Assembly (NCBI GenBank): GCA_039105265.1
Contig: JAPFFF010000026.1
Span: forward strand, 124,001 to 188,000
From: Tritrichomonas musculus
Lineage: Eukaryota; Parabasalia; Tritrichomonadida; Tritrichomonadidae
Reading direction: 5' to 3'
DNA: 64,000 bases
Part shown: piece after piece, positions 27,374-35,652 of the stretch
How the letters are laid out: each line of letters starts with the position of its first letter
Position numbering within the stretch: position 1 is the first letter of the stretch
Position numbers and translations under genes: made by a program
Notes under the pieces: generated by a model
Database searches by the model: none
What the model was told of the DNA's origin: nothing
What the model saw: only the letters and a program-made list of their open reading frames with translations

Positions 27374-28378
27374 TTATTTGTTATCCTCAATACTGATAAT
27401 TCTAACAGGTTTACCATGTATCAATTCGAGGTTTCGCTTAGTCCTTGCGATTTGTTTAGCAGATTGTGCAAGCTTACCATTATTCTTTATATCTTTAAAT
27501 ATTTTTGAACGTGCATTCGATTCACGAATCAAGGCTTCCCTAGCGATAGCTTCCTCCTTTTCAGCAACATGCTTCTCCCAGTTAGCTTGTTTTATAGCAG
27601 CACGCTTAGCTTTATTCTCCTTTCTACGTTGCTTTCTAGCTGCAGCTTTAGAACTTTGAGCAGCTGCTATCAGTGCAGCCTTACGTTGCTTCTTAGACAT
27701 ATAATTTGCAGGTGGCTTGTATGGATCATATGATTCAGCCTCCTTCAATAGCCTATTGATTTCCTTCTCCTTATGCTCCTTCTCCCAGTTAGCTTGTTTT
27801 ATAGCAGCACGCTTAGCTTTATTATCCTTCTTGCGTTGCTTTCGTTCAACTGCCCTACGAGCTCGTCTAGCTTTATCTTTGATACGTTCATATGCTTCCT
27901 GCAATCCCTGATCAGTGATGAGTTGTCGTCTTTGAGCACGTGCAGCCGCGATGATAGCAGCCTTACGTTGCTTCTTAGACATATAATTTGCAGGTGGTGC
28001 GGATGAATCATTAGATGTATATTCTATAGCCTTAATATTGGATTTGGGTGGAGCTATCATCTTACGTTTAGTGGGATGAGGTGGTATATATGGTTGTGGA
28101 TTACTTCGATATTTTTCGACATATTCCTTAACTTTGTAACCACGTTTCTTTTTGGTATATTGATGAACTCTCGCCCGAACGAAATCCTTGAGTTCGATCA
28201 ATAAATAATTATATAAACTCTTGAATCCAGGCAGTTGAACAATCTCTCCCTTATTTAGACTCAGTACAGTTTTATTCTGGGGTAGGTTGCAACTGGATGA
28301 GCCATGCTTCTTGGGAGGTGAGGTCTTGGGATATGAGTCATCATTTGGATCATAATTGAAGTCATCACTATCACTCAT
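27374..28378 (-). CDS. Basic LPGF-module protein, core/DNA-condensing candidate (334 aa)
   Basis: An LPGF module (about residues 41-85, LNKGEIVQLPGFKSLYNY, LKDFV, KRGYKVKEYV) is followed by a very basic, Ala/Lys/Arg-rich helical region. This contains two long internal repeats starting PPANYMSKKQRKAA and ending KRAAIKQANWEK. The composition is like viral core proteins that bind packaged DNA. The module is shared with PolB and the 389-aa protein. No homologue is visible in B. The function is inferred from composition. Start at TAAATG. Confidence 0.75.
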   Translation of the reverse strand: MSDSDDFNYDPNDDSYPKTSPPKKHGSSSCNLPQNKTVLSLNKGEIVQLPGFKSLYNYLLIELKDFVRARVHQYTKKKRGYKVKEYVEKYRSNPQPYIPPHPTKRKMIAPPKSNIKAIEYTSNDSSAPPANYMSKKQRKAAIIAAARAQRRQLITDQGLQEAYERIKDKARRARRAVERKQRKKDNKAKRAAIKQANWEKEHKEKEINRLLKEAESYDPYKPPANYMSKKQRKAALIAAAQSSKAAARKQRRKENKAKRAAIKQANWEKHVAEKEEAIAREALIRESNARSKIFKDIKNNGKLAQSAKQIARTKRNLELIHGKPVRIISIEDNK

Positions 28379-28419
28379 TTAAACAAAAATAAAAATATGG
28401 TTCGATAAAATGTAATTAT

Positions 28420-28827
28420 TTAATTATTACAGTCATCTACTAAGGGTTCATCATCAGGTGTCTCATTAATTGTCTCATTAATTGTCTCATTAACACTACA
28501 ATCGATATTATCCGCATCTGGGGTATCCTCTTCCTCCTCTTCAAGCTCATCAAGATGTTCCTCGACATATCTCCTTAGTATCTCCATTTCATATTTTTTA
28601 CGTAATCTATATTCACGTTGCTGTTGGCGTCTAGCAGCTCGTCGCTCGTCATCATTAGCATACTTACATCTTCGCCCACGAGGCTTCTTAGATTCAGGTT
28701 CAACAGGTTCATCATCAATGTTATCAATCTTATTTAATACATCACTCGATTTCGATTTAACAATTGTCCCGGTGACGGATGGAAGTTGATTAGTAATAGT
28801 TGGGCTATCTACTTGCGATTCACTCAT
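28420..28827 (-). CDS. bZIP-like small DNA-binding protein (135 aa)
   Basis: The basic segment GRRCKYANDDERRAARRQQQ followed by REYRLRKKYEMEIL resembles the basic region and first zipper heptads of a bZIP protein. An AT-hook-like KPRGRR lies just before it, and an acidic Glu/Asp-rich tail with NETI repeats follows. I chose the ATG at 28825-28827 (MSESQ); a longer frame to 28890 would begin with a hydrophobic stretch and overlap the next gene. B has a homologue at 51974-52264 with the same core. Likely a nuclear regulator of element genes or a DNA-packing protein; this is inference. Confidence 0.7.
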   Translation of the reverse strand: MSESQVDSPTITNQLPSVTGTIVKSKSSDVLNKIDNIDDEPVEPESKKPRGRRCKYANDDERRAARRQQQREYRLRKKYEMEILRRYVEEHLDELEEEEEDTPDADNIDCSVNETINETINETPDDEPLVDDCNN

Positions 28828-28873
28828 TTGCTTATCGAGAAAAAATATTATATAAAAAATAATCGACGCATAT

Positions 28874-29332
28874 TTATACGAAGCAATCATCCTTTATATC
28901 GCTATCATCGAATTCAATTTTGAACTGGTCGCGAATACATTTGATATTATGTTTGTTGACGCATTCAAGAACGTGACATGGATAGTATGGGGTGTCCATA
29001 TATGTTTGCATTGTGAGTTCTATGATAAGGACGTATAGCTTATCCTTGCTATCGAATTTGCAGTTGAATGATACTATAATCGAATCCCCAAACAATTTAA
29101 TGATTTTATTATAGTTGATGAATACATTATTTTTCTTATTATTAGATTCGAGTGTGATGAATAAAGGTTTGCAACAATATTTGTCAAACTTATTTTTAAA
29201 TACTTTCTCCCCTTCGAAATAGATGACAGCCTTTACAAACTTGTTGTTCTTATATGTATCATTGATAAATGAAACGAGCTTGGTTGGTGAGTAGAAGTTA
29301 TTGTTAGTGTCTACGATTGAATCAACAGACAT
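28874..29332 (-). CDS. Unknown Maverick protein (152 aa)
   Basis: I do not recognise this protein. It is mixed alpha/beta in appearance, with several Cys (YCCKP, YPCHVLECVNKH, DDCFV) and no membrane segment. It starts at TAAATG after a T-rich tract (TTTTATTTTTTATCC) like the other minus-strand genes. The 150-aa gene of B at 53305-53757 is of similar size and may be a distant counterpart, but the likeness is weak. Confidence 0.65.
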   Translation of the reverse strand: MSVDSIVDTNNNFYSPTKLVSFINDTYKNNKFVKAVIYFEGEKVFKNKFDKYCCKPLFITLESNNKKNNVFINYNKIIKLFGDSIIVSFNCKFDSKDKLYVLIIELTMQTYMDTPYYPCHVLECVNKHNIKCIRDQFKIEFDDSDIKDDCFV

Positions 29333-29818
29333 TTATATTAGGATAAAAAATAAAATAATTTTGGACATGTGATATAAAAAATATTTTTGAAAAATTTTGG
29401 GTATATAGAGCGAGCAGGAACTGCGTTCTATATGTATGATGGAATATAGTTGGAACAGTTTAAATAGTAAATCGAAAACATATATGTGTTAGCGCTAACT
29501 GGTATAGTTGTTGGATCATGAAGCATGTCTCCCAGCTTCGGCGGCAGGCATGAGTTCGATTCGCTGCCATACCGATTTTTCGTATTATTTTCGGTCCATA
29601 TTTGTGATAGAGCCCTAGCGAACTAAACACCTTGTGGTAAGCTATTACTTGTGGATTATGGATAATACGAAGCATTGTCGGCAATGCAAACCCAAACCAG
29701 CTCCTGTAATTGGATGCAGATATTTTCCTTGGGGGATTGATATATAATCCCGGGTACGTATGTTGGTTCCTCGAGAGAATGCATTACGCATCCAGTTACG
29801 GGGTTGGTTTTTGCATTT
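29333..29818. other. Only long non-coding gap within Maverick A; structured
   Basis: In an otherwise packed element, these 486 bp carry no convincing gene. They contain a perfect 12-bp palindrome GTTAGCGCTAAC (29489-29500), then tRNA-like box A (TAGCGCTAACTGG) and box B (AGTTCGATTCG) sequences without good tRNA stems, and an imperfect inverted repeat of ~30-bp arms (about 29683-29714 and 29789-29815, GCAAA.CC.AACC...TGGATGC). A non-coding RNA, packaging signal or origin is possible. Confidence 0.45.
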
Positions 29819-30349
29819 TTACATATTGATGCAGTATTTGAGACATAAATGGTATACGTTAACAAGTTCGTTATACTCCTTATTGTAGACCTGCTTGAAA
29901 TCAGTTACAATTTCTCCATTCTCATTAACAATTTTGATAGCTTCTATTTTGCGAATTGGATTAGCTTTAGTTGCACAACATTTAATATCTTCATCCAGAT
30001 ATATATCTACCTGTTCAGTATGGATAGCTGCCTTGATAATATTTTGTAAAGCCGACATGGGAACAATGATACAATTTTTGGAGATGAGATTACTTAATAA
30101 CGCCTTATCTTGATTCAATAATATTTGTGCATATGATTCTAATATAACAGTCCTCACATCCATGCCCTCAGCGGATGATACTGGTTGCTCCTCATCGATA
30201 TCTCTCGTAATGACGATATCCTCCTTGCCATCATCCCTCTTATTAATGATGATATTATTATTAATATTAGATGTTGATTGCGATGCAGCTGATGGTTCTA
30301 ATGAAACGTTTGCATTGATACCTGCATTAGCATTTCTTTTCTTGATCAT
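29819..30349 (-). CDS. Conserved Maverick protein (176 aa)
   Basis: The family is unknown to me. The N-terminus is basic and polar (MIKKRNANAGINANVSLEP) with an Asn-rich stretch NINNNIIINKRDDGKE, and the C-terminal half is helical with ILLNQDKALLSNLxSKNCII. It is strongly conserved in B (52296-52823), including the order next to the Pro-rich gene, so it is a core component and probably a virion or replication protein. Confidence 0.8.
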   Translation of the reverse strand: MIKKRNANAGINANVSLEPSAASQSTSNINNNIIINKRDDGKEDIVITRDIDEEQPVSSAEGMDVRTVILESYAQILLNQDKALLSNLISKNCIIVPMSALQNIIKAAIHTEQVDIYLDEDIKCCATKANPIRKIEAIKIVNENGEIVTDFKQVYNKEYNELVNVYHLCLKYCINM

Positions 30350-30386
30350 TTCCCCAAAAATAAAATATTATAAACCATGTGATTTC

Positions 30387-30815
30387 TCAATAATGTATAT
30401 TTTTGAACCTGATATTAGCCGGCTTATTATATATCAAATTTGCCTTATCTCTCTCATTAGCCAATCCTTGAATCGCTGCCAGGTCTTGAGGTCTATTCAA
30501 ATATGGTGGTAGCAATGGAGGAGGTTTCGTTGTCGCATTGTTCAAATAATGCATCCCATCAGTCATACTCACGGGAGGCTCATTTTGAGTAAGCGTCATA
30601 TGCTCATCAGTTGGAGGTGGTCTAACTGGATTGTGTGGCATATTTTTCGTAGGTGGTCGATTGATGTGAGGATTGAATGTGACCGCATAAGTATTATCAT
30701 TTGAATATATACCATAATGATTATACTCAACATCTTCGTTGGTGGTGGTCGATTCATTATACATACATCCAGTGGTACCGATGGTTGTTGAATTCGGGTT
30801 TTTATACTTATTCAT
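30387..30815 (-). CDS. Conserved proline-rich Maverick protein (142 aa)
   Basis: The sequence is rich in Pro and Asn and poor in hydrophobic core residues. Conserved blocks shared with B (52848-53276) are MNKYxNPNS, GIxSNDNTYAVTFNP, NRPP and LPPYLN. It lies between the major capsid gene and the 176-aa gene in both elements. Such an extended protein could be a capsid cement or scaffold; the role is inferred from position. Start at TAAATG. Confidence 0.75.
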   Translation of the reverse strand: MNKYKNPNSTTIGTTGCMYNESTTTNEDVEYNHYGIYSNDNTYAVTFNPHINRPPTKNMPHNPVRPPPTDEHMTLTQNEPPVSMTDGMHYLNNATTKPPPLLPPYLNRPQDLAAIQGLANERDKANLIYNKPANIRFKNIHY

Positions 30816-30865
30816 TTATTATGCAAATAAACAAAAATAATGTGTTGTATTGTTTGAAAATTTAC

Positions 30866-32443
30866 TCAAGGTGTAGTTAAATCATAGTTACCAATACGAA
30901 CCAATGGAGGCATACCATTTGGTTGAACTAATATACTAATCGAGGCATCATATAATAAGCAGAAAAGTGGGTTGGCATCTACACTCTTCGCAAATGAACC
31001 TTCAGTCGCACTTTGAGTAATATTCATTTCAAAATTGATAGGTGATAGCGAAGTGAGTCCCTGTTGATATGTATTATCAGTTTCTGTTGGGAGACCAATG
31101 AAAAACGATGACCTGTCGTCACTATAATAACCAGTCGTTGAGTTAAATGAATATGAATTGGTTAGCGATCTGACGACCTCCTTATTGAAACCACTCTGCT
31201 CACCATTCATGTTCATTGCATTCTGGCAATATTCCAAGAATTCGGGGTACTCTTCAGTTGTACCAAATGGTCGCGAAGGTATGTTGCCATATCCACCCGC
31301 ATTAATGTAGAATGATTTGAATAATGGATTCTTGAAAACAGTTTTATCAGTATTACGCAACGGGAATAAACAAAATATACTATCAACAAATCTTGGAGTG
31401 ATAGTACAGGTGGTCTTATCATTAGGTTGCTCGAGTTTATTAGTTGTCGTGTATACAGATAATGTTTGTGTAGGAAATGTTAACGGGTGAGATGGATCAC
31501 TATATCGTTGAACCAATGAGTTATAAACACTCTCACTAATTCCAAAACATGGGATAATACTGAGGCAATCCTTGACCTCATACCATATAACATTACTTGT
31601 TCTATCAGCATTATTTAATGTATATAATCCATTAGCGGTTGTAGATGTCGCCCAACATCTTATTGGATTACCTATTTGCTTGAATTCTGTCGTGACGGGA
31701 TGAAATGTATATTTTGAATACTTACCAGGATTATTGATCAAATTTTCATCAGGTCCACATGGACAATATACTAGTCCCGCGCATGAGAAATATAATCGCA
31801 GTTCTATTTTGCCTGCAAACGCTGGGAGATATTTAATGTTAGATATCGGCAAGAATCTTCTCAAATCTATCTTCAAATTAATCGTACCAGTAGCTTCGGT
31901 CCTATCTTTAGTCCAGTAAACTACGAAACCGCAGCGGCACCCTTCATTCTGTCTCCATACATCTTTATGCCTAGTTTTCGAATAAATATCTGCCCTCTTC
32001 GTGGTTTCGTTGGAACAACAAGCTGTAAGAAATGATTCTTCACAGCCATAATTTTGTGTATATATGGTGATACCATTTGCTACAATTTCATACTTCTCAA
32101 TAGCATCACGTGCATCTTTAAATCCATACCATATATTATTGAAACTATAATCGCCAACATTTGCTGTATCTATCTTATCATCGATATTAACTTTAATCTC
32201 CATCGTTGCCTTAATGAATCCGTTGTATAAATCAGCCGTGTTGTGAGTATTTGGTGATATGATTACAGATGTATACGAGCCACTTTTGATTGGGGGCGAT
32301 GGTCCATAACTCGTCTGTGGGTTGATCGAATATTGTTTATTAGTATCACTCATCGCAATGCAATTATCGACGGTATCAAAATATGAGGCTATCTGGGTGC
32401 ATGCATCCGCAGATGTTTGCATAATCACTTCATTGTTCAACAT
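30866..32443 (-). CDS. Major capsid protein candidate, double jelly-roll type (525 aa)
   Basis: The length and beta-rich composition fit Maverick double jelly-roll major capsid proteins, and it is the best conserved non-enzymatic protein between A and B (54445-56134). Conserved blocks include SADACTQIASYFDTVDNCIA, LRRFLPISNIKYLPAFAGKI, SIIPCFGI and GMPPLVRIGNYDLTTP. It stands in the expected morphogenetic cluster with ATPase and small virion proteins. Start at GTAATG, without the TAAATG form used by most neighbours. Identification is by size, conservation and context; a structure prediction would settle it. Confidence 0.75.
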   Translation of the reverse strand: MLNNEVIMQTSADACTQIASYFDTVDNCIAMSDTNKQYSINPQTSYGPSPPIKSGSYTSVIISPNTHNTADLYNGFIKATMEIKVNIDDKIDTANVGDYSFNNIWYGFKDARDAIEKYEIVANGITIYTQNYGCEESFLTACCSNETTKRADIYSKTRHKDVWRQNEGCRCGFVVYWTKDRTEATGTINLKIDLRRFLPISNIKYLPAFAGKIELRLYFSCAGLVYCPCGPDENLINNPGKYSKYTFHPVTTEFKQIGNPIRCWATSTTANGLYTLNNADRTSNVIWYEVKDCLSIIPCFGISESVYNSLVQRYSDPSHPLTFPTQTLSVYTTTNKLEQPNDKTTCTITPRFVDSIFCLFPLRNTDKTVFKNPLFKSFYINAGGYGNIPSRPFGTTEEYPEFLEYCQNAMNMNGEQSGFNKEVVRSLTNSYSFNSTTGYYSDDRSSFFIGLPTETDNTYQQGLTSLSPINFEMNITQSATEGSFAKSVDANPLFCLLYDASISILVQPNGMPPLVRIGNYDLTTP

Positions 32444-32465
32444 TACTTTTTATATAATAAAAAAA

Positions 32466-33635
32466 TTACTTCTTTCGTCTTCTCGATTTCTTGGTTTCAC
32501 TTTTCTCAGCAATATAAGCTTTCTTCTTTTTATTAACGTAATCAATATTATTACGTAACCTATTTATTTCATTTTGCAATTCTGTAGCGTATCGCTCATC
32601 ATCTTTATATGGAGCATATGTCTTTTCCAACTCAATAATCCTCTTCTCACTAAGTAATATTTCTTTATCAAATTGTTCCTCACGTGATAAATCTGCAGTA
32701 GGTACATTTAATAGTTTCTTCTCACGTCGTCGCTTTGACCTCATCTCACGATTGGCTGCCTTTTGCTCATCTGATAACTTGGGTTTGGGTTTTCTAGCTC
32801 GCTTACGTTTATTTTTATCCTCCTCGACTAATTTGTTAATCTCATTTTCCATCTGCTGTCTACGTTCACGTAGTTTCTCGAGCTTATTATAATATTTAGC
32901 TTCAAACTCATCATCACTCAATTCAACGAAATTCTTCTTGAGTTTAGCTATCTCAGCAGTATGTTGTTTAACAGCGTTCCTGGTCTCATTTAATTCATCC
33001 TCGGTTAACGCATCAGCATTATTATTCAAATCATATTCATAATCTTTCAGTTCATACAATAACTGTCTCAATTTATTATCAACATATAAATAATCATCCA
33101 TTTCTTCTTGCAATGCTTTGATTTCATTAATAACAGTTTTCAATTCAGGTTTATTATATTTATCGCTAAGCAATTTTAGTATATTATCCTCGTAATTATT
33201 TATATAGTGTATACATTCATCAACACCTGGTTCAGCTGCTGGATTCAATTTCGCCTTCTCCAATAATTTTGTATACTCATCCATATCTTGTTTGTATCCT
33301 TTAATCTTTGCGTCAATATCAGCTTTACTCAATTTGCGATTAGATTTAGTAGGTTGTTTAATCTGTGCGTTAATATCAGCTTTACTCAATTTGCGATTAG
33401 ATTTAGTAGGTTGTTTAATCGATGTATCTATTTGAATAGAATCCAATTTGTGTTTCTTGCAATAATCTAAATAATCATTAACGCGAACACCACGTTTGAA
33501 TATATTTGTTTTCACGAGATGAGCACGCAATATATTTTTCAAATTTGGTAACAATATTTTATTTAATCCAGCGAACCCAGGTAGTTGAAGTATTTCTTTC
33601 TTAGTTAGTTGGGAAATGAGTTTATTTGAAGTCAT
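32466..33635 (-). CDS. LPGF-module basic coiled-coil protein (389 aa)
   Basis: Residues 8-55 are the LPGF module (LTKKEILQLPGFAGLN, LKNILRAHL, KRGVRVNDYL), nearly the same as the N-terminus of PolB. A direct repeat of KQPTKSNRKLSKADI follows. The rest is a long charged coiled coil with basic clusters and a KKSRRRKK tail that could be a nuclear-localisation or DNA-binding signal. It is next to the capsid gene. It may link the genome to the capsid or condense DNA (inference). No B homologue is visible. Confidence 0.75.
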   Translation of the reverse strand: MTSNKLISQLTKKEILQLPGFAGLNKILLPNLKNILRAHLVKTNIFKRGVRVNDYLDYCKKHKLDSIQIDTSIKQPTKSNRKLSKADINAQIKQPTKSNRKLSKADIDAKIKGYKQDMDEYTKLLEKAKLNPAAEPGVDECIHYINNYEDNILKLLSDKYNKPELKTVINEIKALQEEMDDYLYVDNKLRQLLYELKDYEYDLNNNADALTEDELNETRNAVKQHTAEIAKLKKNFVELSDDEFEAKYYNKLEKLRERRQQMENEINKLVEEDKNKRKRARKPKPKLSDEQKAANREMRSKRRREKKLLNVPTADLSREEQFDKEILLSEKRIIELEKTYAPYKDDERYATELQNEINRLRNNIDYVNKKKKAYIAEKSETKKSRRRKK

Positions 33636-33662
33636 TTAATGAAATAAAAAATAATCACTTAA

Positions 33663-34277
33663 TTATATGACATCTGCAAATATTCGATTTCTTCTCACGG
33701 GATACATTTGTTGAGGTTGCTCGATAGGATCATTGGATGATTCCATGGGTGGTTCTATCGGTTGAGTATTTGGATATTGTTTATATTCAGGTTCCGTGAA
33801 TTCATAATTATATTGCATCCTCGGTCGAGATATTTGTTTTTGGACAACCTCCTTAATCATTCGTTTCTGTTCCTTTTTCTCACGTCTAATTTTGAATTCC
33901 TCACCGAGAAGTTTCAATTGATTCAATATCTCTAAATTAATAGTTGGATCATATTCATAATTATTAGGGGGAGTTCTTGGAGGTGAACGTTTAGTTTTAG
34001 GTCTAACGAATGGTTTCGGGTCAGGGGTTGGCTCATCATGTTCACATTCATCAACGGGGCCATCAGCATCGTTTTCAAGGGGGCTATCAGCTGGCTCGTC
34101 ATCATCATCTTTCACAATTGGTTCAACGTGACGATTTGTATGAGGTTCCTTACGAGGTTTCACGATATATTTTCCCTCAGTTCTACACGGAAACACCTCC
34201 CATTCATCATCATCTCTCCCATTTAACCAGTTTTGAATAACTTGCAATCTTTTACTTCCTCGAAGATTTTTAGCCAT
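33663..34277 (-). CDS. Conserved Maverick protein, 204 aa
   Basis: The family is not known to me. An N-terminal block SKRLQVIQNWLNGRDDDEWE and a KYIVKPRKEP block are followed by a disordered Pro/acidic middle and a helical block (TINLEILNQLKLLGEEFK, KKEQKRMIKEVVQKQ). B has a collinear homologue of the same length (56153-56767) at the same place between capsid and ATPase genes. Probably a virion assembly protein. Start at TAAATG after TTTTTATTTTTA. Confidence 0.75.
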   Translation of the reverse strand: MAKNLRGSKRLQVIQNWLNGRDDDEWEVFPCRTEGKYIVKPRKEPHTNRHVEPIVKDDDDEPADSPLENDADGPVDECEHDEPTPDPKPFVRPKTKRSPPRTPPNNYEYDPTINLEILNQLKLLGEEFKIRREKKEQKRMIKEVVQKQISRPRMQYNYEFTEPEYKQYPNTQPIEPPMESSNDPIEQPQQMYPVRRNRIFADVI

Positions 34278-34320
34278 TTATGGTAAAAATAAAAAGCATA
34301 GTTTCACCAACTTTCACCTA
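34278..34320 (-). promoter_or_regulatory. Representative T-rich leader with TAAATG start
   Basis: Read on the minus strand, GCTTTTTATTTTTACCATAAATG precedes the 204-aa gene in two overlapping parts: a TTTTTATTTTTA tract, and the start TAAATG about 5 bases later. Similar leaders precede the genes starting at 26565, 28378, 29332, 30815, 33635, 34740, 35637 and 38025 in A, and at 47735 (+), 56134, 56767 and 57603 in B. It resembles the late promoter words of some large DNA viruses. Confidence 0.45.
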
Positions 34321-34740
34321 TTACTTACCCAAACGTTTTCCATATTTAGTCCTGATACGTTTAGGTTTAACGTTAGCCTGCACACTTGCCGGTTCTGTCG
34401 AATCCAATTGCTTATTATATTTAGTCTTGATATTATGATTAGACTTACCTTGAGCAGCGTTATTAATATTCTCTAGAGCAGTCCTAACATTCCCCTTAGG
34501 AATATATTTAATAGCCGTATCTGTAATATTGGATATTTTCTCACGAGTCTTATCATTTAAAAATTTCTTGCCTAATCCTCGAGCAACCTTGCCAATGATA
34601 CCACTATTTTTATTCACCTTGTTGACAGTTGAATTAAATATCTTCCCAGCCAGTCCACCGGTTGCGCTATTAGCCATATTCATCACCTGATTGCCCGCCA
34701 ATCCAATACCATTTTTAATTATTTTTTTCAAGAATCCCAT
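34321..34740 (-). CDS. Small protein with amphipathic N-terminus, membrane-active virion candidate (139 aa)
   Basis: It begins MGFLKKIIKNGIGLAGNQVM, an amphipathic, Gly/Ala-containing helix, with Gly2 that could be myristoylated. The C-terminus is basic (KPKRIRTKYGKRLGK). Position (next to ATPase), size and shape recall adenovirus protein VI and similar membrane-lytic proteins of related viruses; this is an analogy, not a detected homology. The B gene at the same place (56848-57603) is longer and has similar helical Gly-rich parts. Confidence 0.6.
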   Translation of the reverse strand: MGFLKKIIKNGIGLAGNQVMNMANSATGGLAGKIFNSTVNKVNKNSGIIGKVARGLGKKFLNDKTREKISNITDTAIKYIPKGNVRTALENINNAAQGKSNHNIKTKYNKQLDSTEPASVQANVKPKRIRTKYGKRLGK

Positions 34741-34770
34741 TTACTTGTATTAAAAATATATATATCTGGT

Positions 34771-35637
34771 TTATGACTCAAAGTAATACTTGTCAGCTGT
34801 TATATTAAGAATCAATTTATCATGGGGTTCCCTGTGTTGTAGATACTGGTGGACCGCATCCTTAGTGTTTAAATTATTATTAGTTTGTTGCAGTAATGAT
34901 GTGATATCCTCCTCACTATATCCACTGTAGCAGATTATATCTGTAGCCATACGTTTAGCATTAATATGAACAAATCGAATCGTTTGAAACGCCATTATAC
35001 AAGTGATATTATAATGCCTAGTTTTGGTCAATAATCTAATGAATTCACTATTCCCATTCTTCAATAAATCACTTCCTGCACAATCATCTAGAATAATTAA
35101 TGTATTGTATGGATATGATGAAGTCTCGTACTGAACTAATTTGTTGGCAATATATACAATTCTATCATCAATATCTTGTAATGAATGCTTTTCAATCAGG
35201 CGTTCCATCTCCTCATTAGCATCTTTCATTTTGGATAACACATGTTTGACCAGTGCATAATATTTAACCTTCCTTTTGAGATGCTTACGTAAGATTGGCA
35301 TCAACTCATCCTCCTTCACATATTGTATTGGAGTTTTAATACTTTTATGTAAAGCTTCAGCTGTCTTATCCATCTTCCCACTCGTGGAACAAAATATTAT
35401 CTTATTATAATATGGTTTCTTAAATAATTTTTCCGTAATCATTATATGAGACCATATCCAATATGATTTACCAGCACCAGGCTTACCGATTAGGAAATAT
35501 ATTCCGTTGGTGCTAAATGGGTAGTCCGGTGATAGCGGTTTTATCAAAGCCATCTCTATATCTTTTTGATTTTTGCGCATAGCTTTTTGTATTTCTCTCT
35601 CAACATTTTTAATGACTGATTTAGTACTGGTTTTCAT
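34771..35637 (-). CDS. A32/FtsK-HerA type genome packaging ATPase (288 aa)
   Basis: Walker A is GKPGAGKS (51-58) and Walker B is LIILDDCAGS with D184-D185. FQTIRFVHINAKRMATD after a conserved Gln (Q218) fits the sensor region of the HerA/FtsK superfamily. Size and motifs match the packaging ATPases of Mavericks, virophages and adenovirus-like relatives, which pump DNA into the procapsid. B has a homologue (57619-58280) broken by element C. Start at TAAATG; 15 bp downstream of the integrase stop. Confidence 0.93.
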   Translation of the reverse strand: MKTSTKSVIKNVEREIQKAMRKNQKDIEMALIKPLSPDYPFSTNGIYFLIGKPGAGKSYWIWSHIMITEKLFKKPYYNKIIFCSTSGKMDKTAEALHKSIKTPIQYVKEDELMPILRKHLKRKVKYYALVKHVLSKMKDANEEMERLIEKHSLQDIDDRIVYIANKLVQYETSSYPYNTLIILDDCAGSDLLKNGNSEFIRLLTKTRHYNITCIMAFQTIRFVHINAKRMATDIICYSGYSEEDITSLLQQTNNNLNTKDAVHQYLQHREPHDKLILNITADKYYFES

Positions 35638-35652
35638 TTATATGGAATAAAA

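Noticed and set aside
29485-29575. tRNA gene
   Set aside because: Box A and box B sequences are present, but the T stem and D stem do not pair and the acceptor stem has a mismatch; at best a relic.
30387-30512. Plus-strand frames opposite the capsid cluster (for example 30162-30512 and 31734-31919)
   Set aside because: They are mirror frames of conserved minus-strand genes, with no homologues at the matching places in B.
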